Part shown: one piece after another, positions 31,352 to 38,850 of the stretch | Position numbering within the stretch: the first letter of the stretch is position 1 | How the letters are laid out: each line of letters starts with the position of its first letter | IMG/VR virus record: IMGVR_UViG_3300029927_000019 | Coordinates: 1-40,075 of that record | Length of the DNA: 40,075 bases | Reading direction: 5' to 3' (one strand) | Source: a virus | Translations under genes and position numbers: made by a program | Notes under the pieces: model-generated | Told to the model about the DNA's origin: nothing | Seen by the model: only the letters and a program-made list of their open reading frames with translations | Databases searched by the model: none

Positions 31352-31690
31352 AGTGATTCATTTATCAAAAAGCCTTGCCAACATTGCCCGTTTCGCAATG
31401 ACGTTAAGCCCTTTCTTCACCCACAAAGAGCGGAAGAATTAGCGTACGGTGCGCAAAGAAAGTACAACACTTTCCCGTGCCATAAAACAACAAAGCATGA
31501 CGATGATGGCGACTCAATTACATCAGAAGGCGATAAAGAATGTGCAGGGTTCCTTACTCTTAAAGCCGCTGAAATTGGTGAAGAAAATGTATACGAATGT
31601 ACCAATGGGTTCGAGCCATCTTACGACATGGTCTATTCGGACGCCTATGATATGTCACTCGCATATGATGAAGCCGCACACCAACACTAA
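31349..31690 (+). CDS. Cysteine/histidine-containing hypothetical protein
   Basis: 113 residues from ATG 31349 (after the repeated leader; the ATG-like codons at 31307 lack a site). KKPCQHCPFRNDVKPFLHPQ and a later FPCHKTTKHDDD ... ECAGFLTL suggest a metal-binding fold with CxxCPFR. This CxxCPFR...PCH...CAG layout is found in small phage/bacterial proteins of unknown function. Role unknown. Confidence 0.65.
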   Translation: MSDSFIKKPCQHCPFRNDVKPFLHPQRAEELAYGAQRKYNTFPCHKTTKHDDDGDSITSEGDKECAGFLTLKAAEIGEENVYECTNGFEPSYDMVYSDAYDMSLAYDEAAHQH

Positions 31691-31720
31691 ATAATGTCGT
31701 AAAGGAGAAAGTTAATAATG
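31683..31720 (+). repeat. Repeated leader, copy 2
   Basis: AACACTAAATAATGTCGT, then AAAGGAGAAAGTTAATA before ATG 31718; same order and spacing as copy 1, with the TAATGTCG core identical. Confidence 0.65.
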
Positions 31721-31927
31721 TCGAAATCAATAGCATCAGCCCCTAAAGATGGCTCTAGATTTATTGCATTTGAAAAAGGCTACGGGTGGCAAACATGCTA
31801 TTGGGATAAGAATCACGATGGCGGAAATGGGGGCTTTAGGAATCCGCGCCACGGGTGGCGGCCAACCCATTGGGTGCCATTACCTAAAGAGCCTAAATCT
31901 AAAAAATGTCGGGGGTTTGAGTTATGA
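31718..31927 (+). CDS. DUF551-like small protein
   Basis: 69 residues: IASAPKDGSRFIAFEKGYGW, then RNPRHGWRPTHWVPLPKEPK. The AP-DG...W.PTHWxPLPxxP pattern is the DUF551-type motif common in phage accessory regions. Function unknown. Preceded by leader copy 2; ATGA overlap with the next gene. Confidence 0.65.
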   Translation: MSKSIASAPKDGSRFIAFEKGYGWQTCYWDKNHDGGNGGFRNPRHGWRPTHWVPLPKEPKSKKCRGFEL

Positions 31928-32163
31928 CTGATCAACTTTATTGTCCTATTTGCACTAACGAGCTGGATAAAAATGGGGATTGCTGGGTTCGCTGTGAGTA
32001 TGAGTCCGATGGAGCGCCACCAGAATATTCACCGCTAACTAATAGGCAGGCATTGGAAAGGCGAATAGCTGAAAGTAAAAGTAAACAGAAGAAATACAGA
32101 GGTATTGTAAAGCACATTAAATCAGAAATATTCGGATACGAGAATGAATTAAATCAGCTATGA
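31924..32163 (+). CDS. Zinc-ribbon plus coiled-coil hypothetical
   Basis: 79 residues. CPICTNELDKNGDCWVRCEY gives CxxC...C...C, a likely zinc site, followed by a basic coil (RQALERRIAESKSKQKKYRG). Start overlaps the previous stop. Unknown. Confidence 0.6.
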   Translation: MTDQLYCPICTNELDKNGDCWVRCEYESDGAPPEYSPLTNRQALERRIAESKSKQKKYRGIVKHIKSEIFGYENELNQL

Positions 32164-32169
32164 CGCTGA

Positions 32170-32195
32170 TTTGTCGAATAGGAGAAAGTTAGATG
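32170..32195 (+). repeat. Repeated leader, copy 3 (short)
   Basis: TTTGTCGAATAGGAGAAAGTTAG before ATG 32193; keeps TGTCGAA, the AGGAGAAAGTTA ribosome block and spacing of copies 1 and 2, but lacks the AACACTAA part. A degenerate TATGTCG also follows at 32452. Confidence 0.55.
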
Positions 32196-32441
32196 AGTAT
32201 TTCAAAATCAATATTTTGGGCTTTTATTTCCATGCTTTGTTATGTCTTGGTGATTACGTGTATAGGGTTCGGTATTGCGCACTTTGTAGGCATAGACATT
32301 AAGGCGACCGATGGCGAGGTCGGTTTAATTGTGACTAAGTTCTATCTTGGTTTGGCTTTTGCTGGCGTGTTTTATGGTGCCTTCTCTTGCTTGGATTTAT
32401 TTGAGCACATGTTCAAAGCGTGTCGTGAATTTAACGACTAA
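32193..32441 (+). CDS. Two-TM membrane protein
   Basis: 82 residues: FWAFISMLCYVLVITCIGFG and IVTKFYLGLAFAGVFYGAFS are membrane helices, with a cytoplasmic C-terminus (LFEHMFKACREFND). Third gene with the repeated leader. Unknown. Confidence 0.6.
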   Translation: MSISKSIFWAFISMLCYVLVITCIGFGIAHFVGIDIKATDGEVGLIVTKFYLGLAFAGVFYGAFSCLDLFEHMFKACREFND

Positions 32442-32557
32442 ATATAAGATATGTCGTATTAGCGATTTAATAACGTCTAAAAAACAACCCATTATAGCGA
32501 TTAAGTATTACGCAATTTCAGAAGTTCAACTAACGTTAAATTAACGGGAGCGACAAT

Positions 32558-32761
32558 ATGAAGAGGCTAATACTTATGACTATACGCAAACTAATTAATT
32601 TCATGGATGTTATCGATATACCAGATCAAACCGAGACGCGCGACTATGCCGAGATTGAAAGAATTACTAATCGAATTGGATCAAGAGCTATCTTCGCGCC
32701 ATTTTACCGAGTCAGAGAATGCAGGGTATCGAGAGCTTATAACGGTGGCGCTAATGGATAA
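32558..32761 (+). CDS. Possible small protein overlapping the next ORF
   Basis: 67 residues with a good ribosome site (GGGAGCG) before ATG 32558, but residues 30-67 overlap the 32646 ORF in another frame. Either a short real peptide, or the true N-terminus of the next protein separated by a frameshift. Low certainty. Confidence 0.35.
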   Translation: MKRLILMTIRKLINFMDVIDIPDQTETRDYAEIERITNRIGSRAIFAPFYRVRECRVSRAYNGGANG

Positions 32762-32930
32762 TGGGTGGTTGCACCTTCTAAAATCAGGCGTTAGAGCTGG
32801 GGTTAGGGTTAAATCTAAGAAGCGACAGGGCGTAACCCAGGCGGATATACTTATCGAGCTGATGAAATCGATAGCTGATGAAGGGGATACTGAGGTTGCA
32901 AGGCTATTGGGGGTGATTAATGGCAATTAA
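32646..32930 (+). CDS. Hypothetical helical protein
   Basis: 94 residues from ATG 32646 (in-frame upstream codons back to 32607 are possible). PRLKELLIELDQELSSRHFT, SENAGYRELITVALMDNGWL and basic RVKSKKRQGVTQADILIELM suggest a small helical, perhaps DNA-binding protein. Ends 11 bases inside the next small ORF. Confidence 0.5.
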   Translation: MPRLKELLIELDQELSSRHFTESENAGYRELITVALMDNGWLHLLKSGVRAGVRVKSKKRQGVTQADILIELMKSIADEGDTEVARLLGVINGN

Positions 32931-33003
32931 ATGGAAATGCACAGCGGTTAATATATGCACTGTACTTATTGGTCTTGGATTAGTGGCAATTGTGGCGATG
33001 TAA
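32920..33003 (+). CDS. 27-residue membrane micropeptide
   Basis: MAIKWKCTAVNICTVLIGLG followed by LVAIVAM: basic start and one TM helix. GGGGGTG lies six bases upstream. Last gene before the terminator. Function unknown. Confidence 0.5.
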   Translation: MAIKWKCTAVNICTVLIGLGLVAIVAM

Positions 33004-33019
33004 GCTATATTTAAGTAAA

Positions 33020-33080
33020 TCCCCGACAAGGACTTTCCCCCGAAAGGCTAGGTACATCCGCAAGGTGATATGTACAGCCG
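33020..33080 (+). ncRNA. Structured stretch before terminator
   Basis: CTTTC/GAAAG hairpin with a CCCC loop (around 33032-33045), then GGCT..GTACAT / ATGTAC..AGCC (about 33043-33079) with an inner CC-GCAA-GG GNRA-type loop. Together with the terminator this could be a small 3' UTR-derived RNA. Not a known ribozyme or riboswitch that I recognise. Confidence 0.35.
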
Positions 33081-33084
33081 AATT

Positions 33085-33109
33085 AGCCCACTTCAACGTG
33101 GGTTTTTTT
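33085..33109 (+). terminator. Rho-independent terminator of early operon
   Basis: CCCAC (33087-33091), loop TTCAAC, GTGGG (33098-33102), then seven T (33103-33109). Strong stem and T run. Ends the plus-strand early transcript just before the late promoter. Confidence 0.85.
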
Positions 33110-33123
33110 ATGTTTACTCGGTA

Positions 33124-33132
33124 TGCTATAAT
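33124..33132 (+). promoter_or_regulatory. Extended -10 promoter for late operon
   Basis: TGCTATAAT (TATAAT 33127-33132) is an extended -10 24 bases before the ATG at 33156. The -35 region is only T-rich (terminator tail). Probably starts the late transcript through fibre, packaging and head genes. Confidence 0.5.
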
Positions 33133-33155
33133 TTGTTTTATTTTGCGGGTGTTAA

Positions 33156-33647
33156 ATGCGGCAGGCTTACATCATAAAAACGTTTATAGGGCCGGTTTCA
33201 ATGTTGGGCATACCAAAGAACGGCACCCATACGCTAGAAATGTACAAATCCGGCACGATAGATGAGGGCAAAACTCACCAATTCCCCCTAAGAATAGCCT
33301 TTATAAGAGAACCTTTTGATAGGTGGCTAAGTGCGTTTTTCTTCATGGCTACCACAGGTTATCTATTAGACGGTGTGCGCTTATCATCATATGATCAGTT
33401 TGTTGATTTGGCGCTTGTTTCTGATGACGAACATTTAACCCCGCAATCCAGGTTTATTGATGGTTCGTTTGTTAACAAAATCATGTGTTTGAAATCAATG
33501 TCTGACGTATTAGGGCGGCTTTCTGATGTGAAGATAACAAAAGAGAATGCAGCACCTAGAGAGGATATAGACACAAGCTACAGAAAAGATGAGGTTATGA
33601 TGAGATATCAGGCTGACACAGAAATGTATAATAGGTTGGTGGCTTAA
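33156..33647 (+). CDS. Sulfotransferase-like protein
   Basis: 163 residues. MLGIPKNGTHTLEMYKSG resembles the PAPS 5'-phosphosulfate loop of sulfotransferases (PKxGTxS/T), and RIAFIREPFDRWLSAFFFMA matches the 3'-phosphate site (RxPxxRxxSxF/Y). It is shorter than most members, lacking the C-terminal part. If active it would transfer sulfate, perhaps to host surface glycan or the adjacent fibre. Starts at ATG 33156 with GGGTG upstream, directly before the giant fibre gene. Confidence 0.6.
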   Translation: MRQAYIIKTFIGPVSMLGIPKNGTHTLEMYKSGTIDEGKTHQFPLRIAFIREPFDRWLSAFFFMATTGYLLDGVRLSSYDQFVDLALVSDDEHLTPQSRFIDGSFVNKIMCLKSMSDVLGRLSDVKITKENAAPREDIDTSYRKDEVMMRYQADTEMYNRLVA

Positions 33648-33648
33648 T

Positions 33649-36600
33649 ATGGCGTTTCCAAAAGACTCTTTTGCTACAGCTGGTTCAAATACCATAACCC
33701 TACAATATAACGCCGATGAAGATGATTTTATGTTCCTCTCATTTTCGGGGCGTTATGTTACATTGCCGGCCACACCTACGGGCTGGACATTATTAACCTA
33801 TAACGCAGTAGCGGCCAACGCGGTATCCAGTAGATACTGGTTTAGGCGAGCCACATCTTCAGAGCCTACTAGCGTTACATTAGTGGGTAACGTTTCTGTA
33901 CAGTTCGCTCAGATTACTAGCTATGGGGAAGTTCATACAACTACCGCGTTTGATGTAACGCTGACTTCGAGAACTAGTTCTGTGGTTGCCACACCTTCCT
34001 CAACGGCTATAACTCCAGTAACCGCCAATACACTTATCGTATACCTAGCTACTGGTAACACCCGTACAATGGTTCCCGCTCCGGGGATTATAAAAACAGC
34101 CAGGAACACCGAGCTACTAGCTTACTATACTTATGGTGGGGCGGCTTTGGATGTAGTTCCCGCTAGAGAGTGGCAGGTTGTAGATGATGCAACCATAAAC
34201 CCAACAATAATAACTATTGCATTAAGGGACGCGGGAAGCGATATACGCAGGGGGTTTATCGATGTAGATAGTCCTCCTGCTGATTTGCTTCATGTTCTTG
34301 GTGAAAATGGTGTAACGGGTGCGCAAACAGGAACGGGGGTTATAAACTTTTCATCTACTGGGACCAATGTAATCCCTACGTTACAAGGGATAACTACAGA
34401 ATTTTCAAGCCTTCCGTCGCAGGGTCAGTTCGAGGATGGGATAGTTAGTAGCGGGTTTTTCACCTCTGCCAGCAATAAATCGGACATGTTTGTAAGAGGG
34501 AGCAGCACGAATGTCTCCTATGACATAGAAAGTGACATTATTTCCTTTTCAGGTAGTGGATCTCCGGTTATATATGGGACGTTCTCCGTAGATGCTAAAA
34601 GTTTTCTGATAGGCGATGGTACAAATTTTAGAGCTTGGAGGATTGACGCCAAAGATACCAAGCCTACAGGCTCTGTTGCCCCAGTGGTTCATTTGATTGA
34701 GGTTGATGGTGGGTTTGAGTCTGAAGAGTTCGGTACAGTTAACGCAACCGTCCTTCAGAATATTGATAATTACGCTCTAGGCAACCCTGGAAAAGAGAGC
34801 TACAGAGGCCAGAACTGGGGATTTTTGTATAGATTGAAAACTATGACGGTCTTAGGTGGAAGTACAACTACGCCGGTTGACATGTCTATAGGCGTAGAGT
34901 GTGCGGAAACATCATCCCTTAGAACCATATCGAACCAGGGCCAACAGTCACAAACCCAGTTCTTTTGTGCTCAGAAAATCAGGGTAGGGGATGGCGTAAG
35001 GCCCGTAATATGGAATAGCCAGCAGCATTCATTAGAGTGGCCAGCGATATCCAACCCAGCAACCAGGCGCGTACAAGTACAGATTAGCGCGGGGCTTCTT
35101 GGGTTCTCGATTCTGGCCAGTTCAGCAGATGATATCGATTTCTCGACTACTGTTTTTAACATGGGGAATCTTAATGTATGGGAGCTAGAGAGCGGCACCA
35201 GCACCTCTGCCACCTATAGCGAGGTAGGCGCGTTAATAATCAGTGGTGAGATAATATTACGGACTATTGGCCGAGCCATTGTTGGCATGACGTTTACAGC
35301 ATGCAATCAGATTACGCAAAATACAGCCGATTTGTCAGGCGGAAACACCATAGATAGCTGCATCCAGACTAACGCTATAGTGGTTACTTCAGAGGCTCTT
35401 TTTGAAAACCTAGCCAACTGTACATTCACTAACAATAACCGAGCCATACAGATAACCGGCAATCAGTCGGGAACATGGACAGATGACCCAAATTTAACGG
35501 TATCGGGCAACACGTTTGATATCGAATACACGGGGACCACTAACTTCTCGATTCCATCGGCTAACACGCTGACGGTTAATAATGCGTCGAGTGGTGTTTT
35601 AACAATTGTAACTCCAGTACTGACGCTAAATATCAACAGCGATACAGCAACGACACTAATTAGATACTTTGAAGATGATTCTCAAACCGTTGTAGATAGC
35701 GCAACAGGAACAACGTTAGCCTATAATTTCCCTGATACAGACGTTATTGACATTGAGCTAGTCAAGCAATCATACGTACCTATTAACAGCCAAGACGTTG
35801 TGCCTTTCGACGGTAATATCAATTTCATCATGGACTTTGACGAAAGCTATAATAGCGGTCACGGGCTAACGATTACCACCGAATATGATTATGTACGAGC
35901 TACCAAAGTATTAACCATCAACAGTGATCAAAACGCGCTCGATGTACGCTCAAGCCTAGCTGATGTAATCCGTACTAACTCAAGCTATTTCAACACGCCA
36001 TTGCTGATGATGTCTATACCAGGACTGACCCGCGTAGATTTGACTGATGGCATGACCATAACCAGTATGGCTACGTGGAAAGGCGCGGGAATGGAAATGT
36101 TCGACGCTGCTGATGCATTAAACCCATTAGAAAAGTGGTTTGTGCTGAAGTCAGGCGGATTCATTACAGGCTCAACAACTCACTTTAGGCAGACAGATTC
36201 GGGCAATTCCACAGCAGTAACGCTGACTAATAACGTTGTTGATGAAGCTTTCCAGTATTGGGACGATCCAAACCACGATGGTTCAACGGCTGACGGATTT
36301 GATTTCTCTGACTACATGGTCACAAAGGCATTCCTAGCAGGATCTAAGCAAGCAAGATCAGATTTATTGGTCGATGCCGGTATCAGTGCGATTGCGTCTA
36401 ACTCGTATCAAGTAGTTTTAGCTAATGAGGCTCATGGATACTCAGGCAGTGATCCAGGCGTATCGGGTGATATTACCCTTATAGCTGGCGGAACCTTTGG
36501 CGGTGAAGTATTCGCTTATGAGTGGGTAGATGGCGGCACAACTTCAGGCGTAGATATAGCTGATCAAATAAACTTCAATGGCGCTAATGATCCAAATGGA

Positions 36601-38088
36601 ATAATACCAGGCGGAACGGGCCTAAGATGGTTCGAATTGTCCGACATGGTTATACATAACGCAACGGCAGTTGAGACAGAAAGAGGCTTTGAAGAGGGCA
36701 CTACACCAACGCTGGTTGGATTCTATGCGTCTAGAGGTGGATTAGATCACCCTAGCTTTACACGATTCCAGGCTGATAATGGAAACTACTTTACACCAGC
36801 AGTAACGGCTAACGCGCAAACATTGGGCATAGAAGCAAATAGTTATCTACAGGTTATCAACAAGACAGCTAAAGAATCAGCCATATGGGTGCTATCAACT
36901 GCCTATGTAGCTGGTGATAGGCGATTACGCACGCTAGGAACCGGAACAGAGCTAACCACAGGGCTTTACATGCGTTGCACGACTGGCGGCACTAGTGGAG
37001 GTTCAGAGCCTACATGGGACACTACGCCAGGTAACACGACCAACGATAACACTGTGGTTTGGGAAACTATGGCCATTGCTGTAGAAGATGGCGTTCAAGG
37101 TAGTGATTGGAGCCTTGCATATACTGAGGGCGAAGAGTTCAAGGCCGGCGATCAAGTTAGATATCGGGTAGCCTTTGAAAATGGCGCGTCTTACAAATTC
37201 CCAATTGAGGCGATAACAATTGCAACCTCAACAGGATTTACAATTCTAATTAGCCAAGTCGATTGGGTAGAGGTTAATACATGGGCTATCGATGGTTCAG
37301 CGGAAACTAATTGGGTAAAAGATGGGACCAATATCGATATTGATATAGTCGGCAGTGGGTCAGGCACCAAGAAGTCACTGGTTGCATGGTGGGCGTTCCT
37401 AATAGCTAGTGACTCCGAAGGTATAGAGTTGTTTTGGGATGCTTACGATGTTGAAAGCTCGGCATCTATTAAGCAGGATGTTAGCGTAGTTGATGTGGTA
37501 ATTGAGAAGACCAGCGCCGGCAACTTCCAATTTACTGATAATGACATTCGATACTACAGAAGCGACTTTTCAAGCCCTTACGATACTACGGGCAATTCAA
37601 TATTTATGGATTATTCAGGTGTGCCGTTGATAGTTGAAACCGGCGTATCAGGGTTGACCGCTCCAGAATCAGCGCAATTAGGCGTCATTGATTCTGTAGA
37701 CGGAAAAGTAGACATTATTGACGGCATAGTTGATGCAATATTGGTTGATACTGGCACAACGTTACCAGCCCAAATAGATACAAGAATGCCAACAACTCAC
37801 ATAGACGCTACAGCGGGTAAGGTTGATGGCGTAGCACTGGTAGACACGACCACAACCAATACAGATATGCGCGGTACTGATGGAGCCAACACAATAGCTC
37901 CAGACAATGCGACTATTGCAACGATCGATGCAAAAGTAGATATAATTGATACTAACGTGGACGCAGTAAAGGCTAAGACTGACAGCCTGACATTCACGAA
38001 AGCGAATGAATTAGATTCTAATATTCAGAGCGTGAATGACACTACTGTAGTAGGTGACGGCCAAACAGGTAGCGAGTGGGGTTCATAA
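33649..38088 (+). CDS. Giant tail fibre / receptor-binding protein
   Basis: 1479 residues, the largest gene. N-terminal ~200 residues are a beta domain (MAFPKDSFATAGSNTITLQY) of a type found in virion proteins. Middle regions are repetitive beta (residues ~520-700 with N/T/S-rich strands GGNTIDSCIQTNAIVVTSEA). Residues ~1080-1150 include WVLSTAYVAGDRRLRTLGTG, a CBM-like or linker module. The C-terminus (GKVDIIDGIVDAILVDTGTT, TDSLTFTKANELDSNIQSVN, GDGQTGSEWGS) is a trimerising stalk and tip motif seen in many phage fibres. Confidence 0.75.
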   Translation: MAFPKDSFATAGSNTITLQYNADEDDFMFLSFSGRYVTLPATPTGWTLLTYNAVAANAVSSRYWFRRATSSEPTSVTLVGNVSVQFAQITSYGEVHTTTAFDVTLTSRTSSVVATPSSTAITPVTANTLIVYLATGNTRTMVPAPGIIKTARNTELLAYYTYGGAALDVVPAREWQVVDDATINPTIITIALRDAGSDIRRGFIDVDSPPADLLHVLGENGVTGAQTGTGVINFSSTGTNVIPTLQGITTEFSSLPSQGQFEDGIVSSGFFTSASNKSDMFVRGSSTNVSYDIESDIISFSGSGSPVIYGTFSVDAKSFLIGDGTNFRAWRIDAKDTKPTGSVAPVVHLIEVDGGFESEEFGTVNATVLQNIDNYALGNPGKESYRGQNWGFLYRLKTMTVLGGSTTTPVDMSIGVECAETSSLRTISNQGQQSQTQFFCAQKIRVGDGVRPVIWNSQQHSLEWPAISNPATRRVQVQISAGLLGFSILASSADDIDFSTTVFNMGNLNVWELESGTSTSATYSEVGALIISGEIILRTIGRAIVGMTFTACNQITQNTADLSGGNTIDSCIQTNAIVVTSEALFENLANCTFTNNNRAIQITGNQSGTWTDDPNLTVSGNTFDIEYTGTTNFSIPSANTLTVNNASSGVLTIVTPVLTLNINSDTATTLIRYFEDDSQTVVDSATGTTLAYNFPDTDVIDIELVKQSYVPINSQDVVPFDGNINFIMDFDESYNSGHGLTITTEYDYVRATKVLTINSDQNALDVRSSLADVIRTNSSYFNTPLLMMSIPGLTRVDLTDGMTITSMATWKGAGMEMFDAADALNPLEKWFVLKSGGFITGSTTHFRQTDSGNSTAVTLTNNVVDEAFQYWDDPNHDGSTADGFDFSDYMVTKAFLAGSKQARSDLLVDAGISAIASNSYQVVLANEAHGYSGSDPGVSGDITLIAGGTFGGEVFAYEWVDGGTTSGVDIADQINFNGANDPNGIIPGGTGLRWFELSDMVIHNATAVETERGFEEGTTPTLVGFYASRGGLDHPSFTRFQADNGNYFTPAVTANAQTLGIEANSYLQVINKTAKESAIWVLSTAYVAGDRRLRTLGTGTELTTGLYMRCTTGGTSGGSEPTWDTTPGNTTNDNTVVWETMAIAVEDGVQGSDWSLAYTEGEEFKAGDQVRYRVAFENGASYKFPIEAITIATSTGFTILISQVDWVEVNTWAIDGSAETNWVKDGTNIDIDIVGSGSGTKKSLVAWWAFLIASDSEGIELFWDAYDVESSASIKQDVSVVDVVIEKTSAGNFQFTDNDIRYYRSDFSSPYDTTGNSIFMDYSGVPLIVETGVSGLTAPESAQLGVIDSVDGKVDIIDGIVDAILVDTGTTLPAQIDTRMPTTHIDATAGKVDGVALVDTTTTNTDMRGTDGANTIAPDNATIATIDAKVDIIDTNVDAVKAKTDSLTFTKANELDSNIQSVNDTTVVGDGQTGSEWGS

Positions 38089-38499
38089 TTGGCTAGTAGT
38101 TGGGCGCAAAGCTGGGGTAGCTCATGGCTGAATGCGTGGGGAACCATATCCACAGAGCTATGGACGGTTCAAGATGACAGCGTTACTAATTGGACGGGGC
38201 AAAATGATGAAGTCGATAGCTGGATAGCTCAAGCTGATCAATCTACCGTATGGTCAGACCAGGCGAACGATACAAGCACATGGAGCCTACAAGCTGACGA
38301 ATCTAATACGTGGGCACAACAAGCAGACGAAACGCCAGCATGGGCAACACAGGCCGATACCGTGACTATTTGGGATGACCAGGCTAATAGTGTTACTATA
38401 TGGACAAAGCAGGCTGACAACTCTATTGCATGGGATGACAAAGACGACGAATCCGATACATGGACAAAGCAGCCTGACACCACAACAACGTGGAATTGA
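38089..38499 (+). CDS. Tryptophan decapeptide-repeat virion protein
   Basis: 136 residues, TTG start directly after the fibre stop. Residues 5-17 have Trp every four residues (SSWAQSWGSSWLNAWG). From residue 25 to 135 Trp occurs exactly every ten (25, 35, ... 135; twelve Trp, eleven repeats), consensus xWxxQADxxx, e.g. TWSLQADESN and TWAQQADETP. Acidic and Q-rich. It sits between fibre and terminase, so probably a fibre-associated structural protein; its function is unknown. Confidence 0.75.
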   Translation: MASSWAQSWGSSWLNAWGTISTELWTVQDDSVTNWTGQNDEVDSWIAQADQSTVWSDQANDTSTWSLQADESNTWAQQADETPAWATQADTVTIWDDQANSVTIWTKQADNSIAWDDKDDESDTWTKQPDTTTTWN

Positions 38500-38547
38500 G
38501 CAACCCATAGCGGGACTCATGCAGAACAACCTAAGAGGACTCTGTAT

Positions 38548-38850
38548 ATGGCTAAGACAAGAGCGCAAGAGAATCGCGCAGTTAGACAGGAGGCATTAAG
38601 AGAGTGGCTGTCTAAGAAGTGTACAGCACAACATCTTGTTGATAACATTGATAAAATCGAAGCGCTAGACCATACCTCTGAAACGTTCAGGAATGAGCTT
38701 GATAAGTACAAGGTAGCCAACGATCAAAGATTAAGAGTAATGAACAAATACTTGCCTGATGTAAGGACAGTTGAGTTAACAGGTGAGGCAGGCGAAGCAA
38801 TTCAAGTAGCCAGCACATTCGAATTTATCCCCGTAGGCTCTAACGCTTGA
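38548..38850 (+). CDS. Terminase small subunit (probable)
   Basis: 100 residues immediately before the large subunit, whose TTG start overlaps its stop. Helical N-terminus (ENRAVRQEALREWLSKKCTA) with QHLVDNIDKIEAL and NELDKYKVANDQRLRVMNKY, and KYLPDVRTVELTGE at the end, typical of small-terminase DNA-recognition proteins (the LPD...xVELTGE tail is common in TerS). It recognises the packaging site. GAGGA precedes the ATG by 8 bases. Confidence 0.7.
   Translation: MAKTRAQENRAVRQEALREWLSKKCTAQHLVDNIDKIEALDHTSETFRNELDKYKVANDQRLRVMNKYLPDVRTVELTGEAGEAIQVASTFEFIPVGSNA

Noticed and set aside
19108-33003. Integrase or attachment site
   Set aside because: No tyrosine or serine recombinase pattern was seen in any protein of the window, so I do not call the phage integrative.
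33020-33080. Hammerhead, twister or pistol ribozyme
   Set aside because: I could not find the conserved core sequences (e.g. CTGATGA with GAAA for hammerhead) in the right order.
38089-38499. CRISPR array or DNA satellite from the 30-bp period
   Set aside because: The 30-base units are not conserved at DNA level; the repeat is in the protein.
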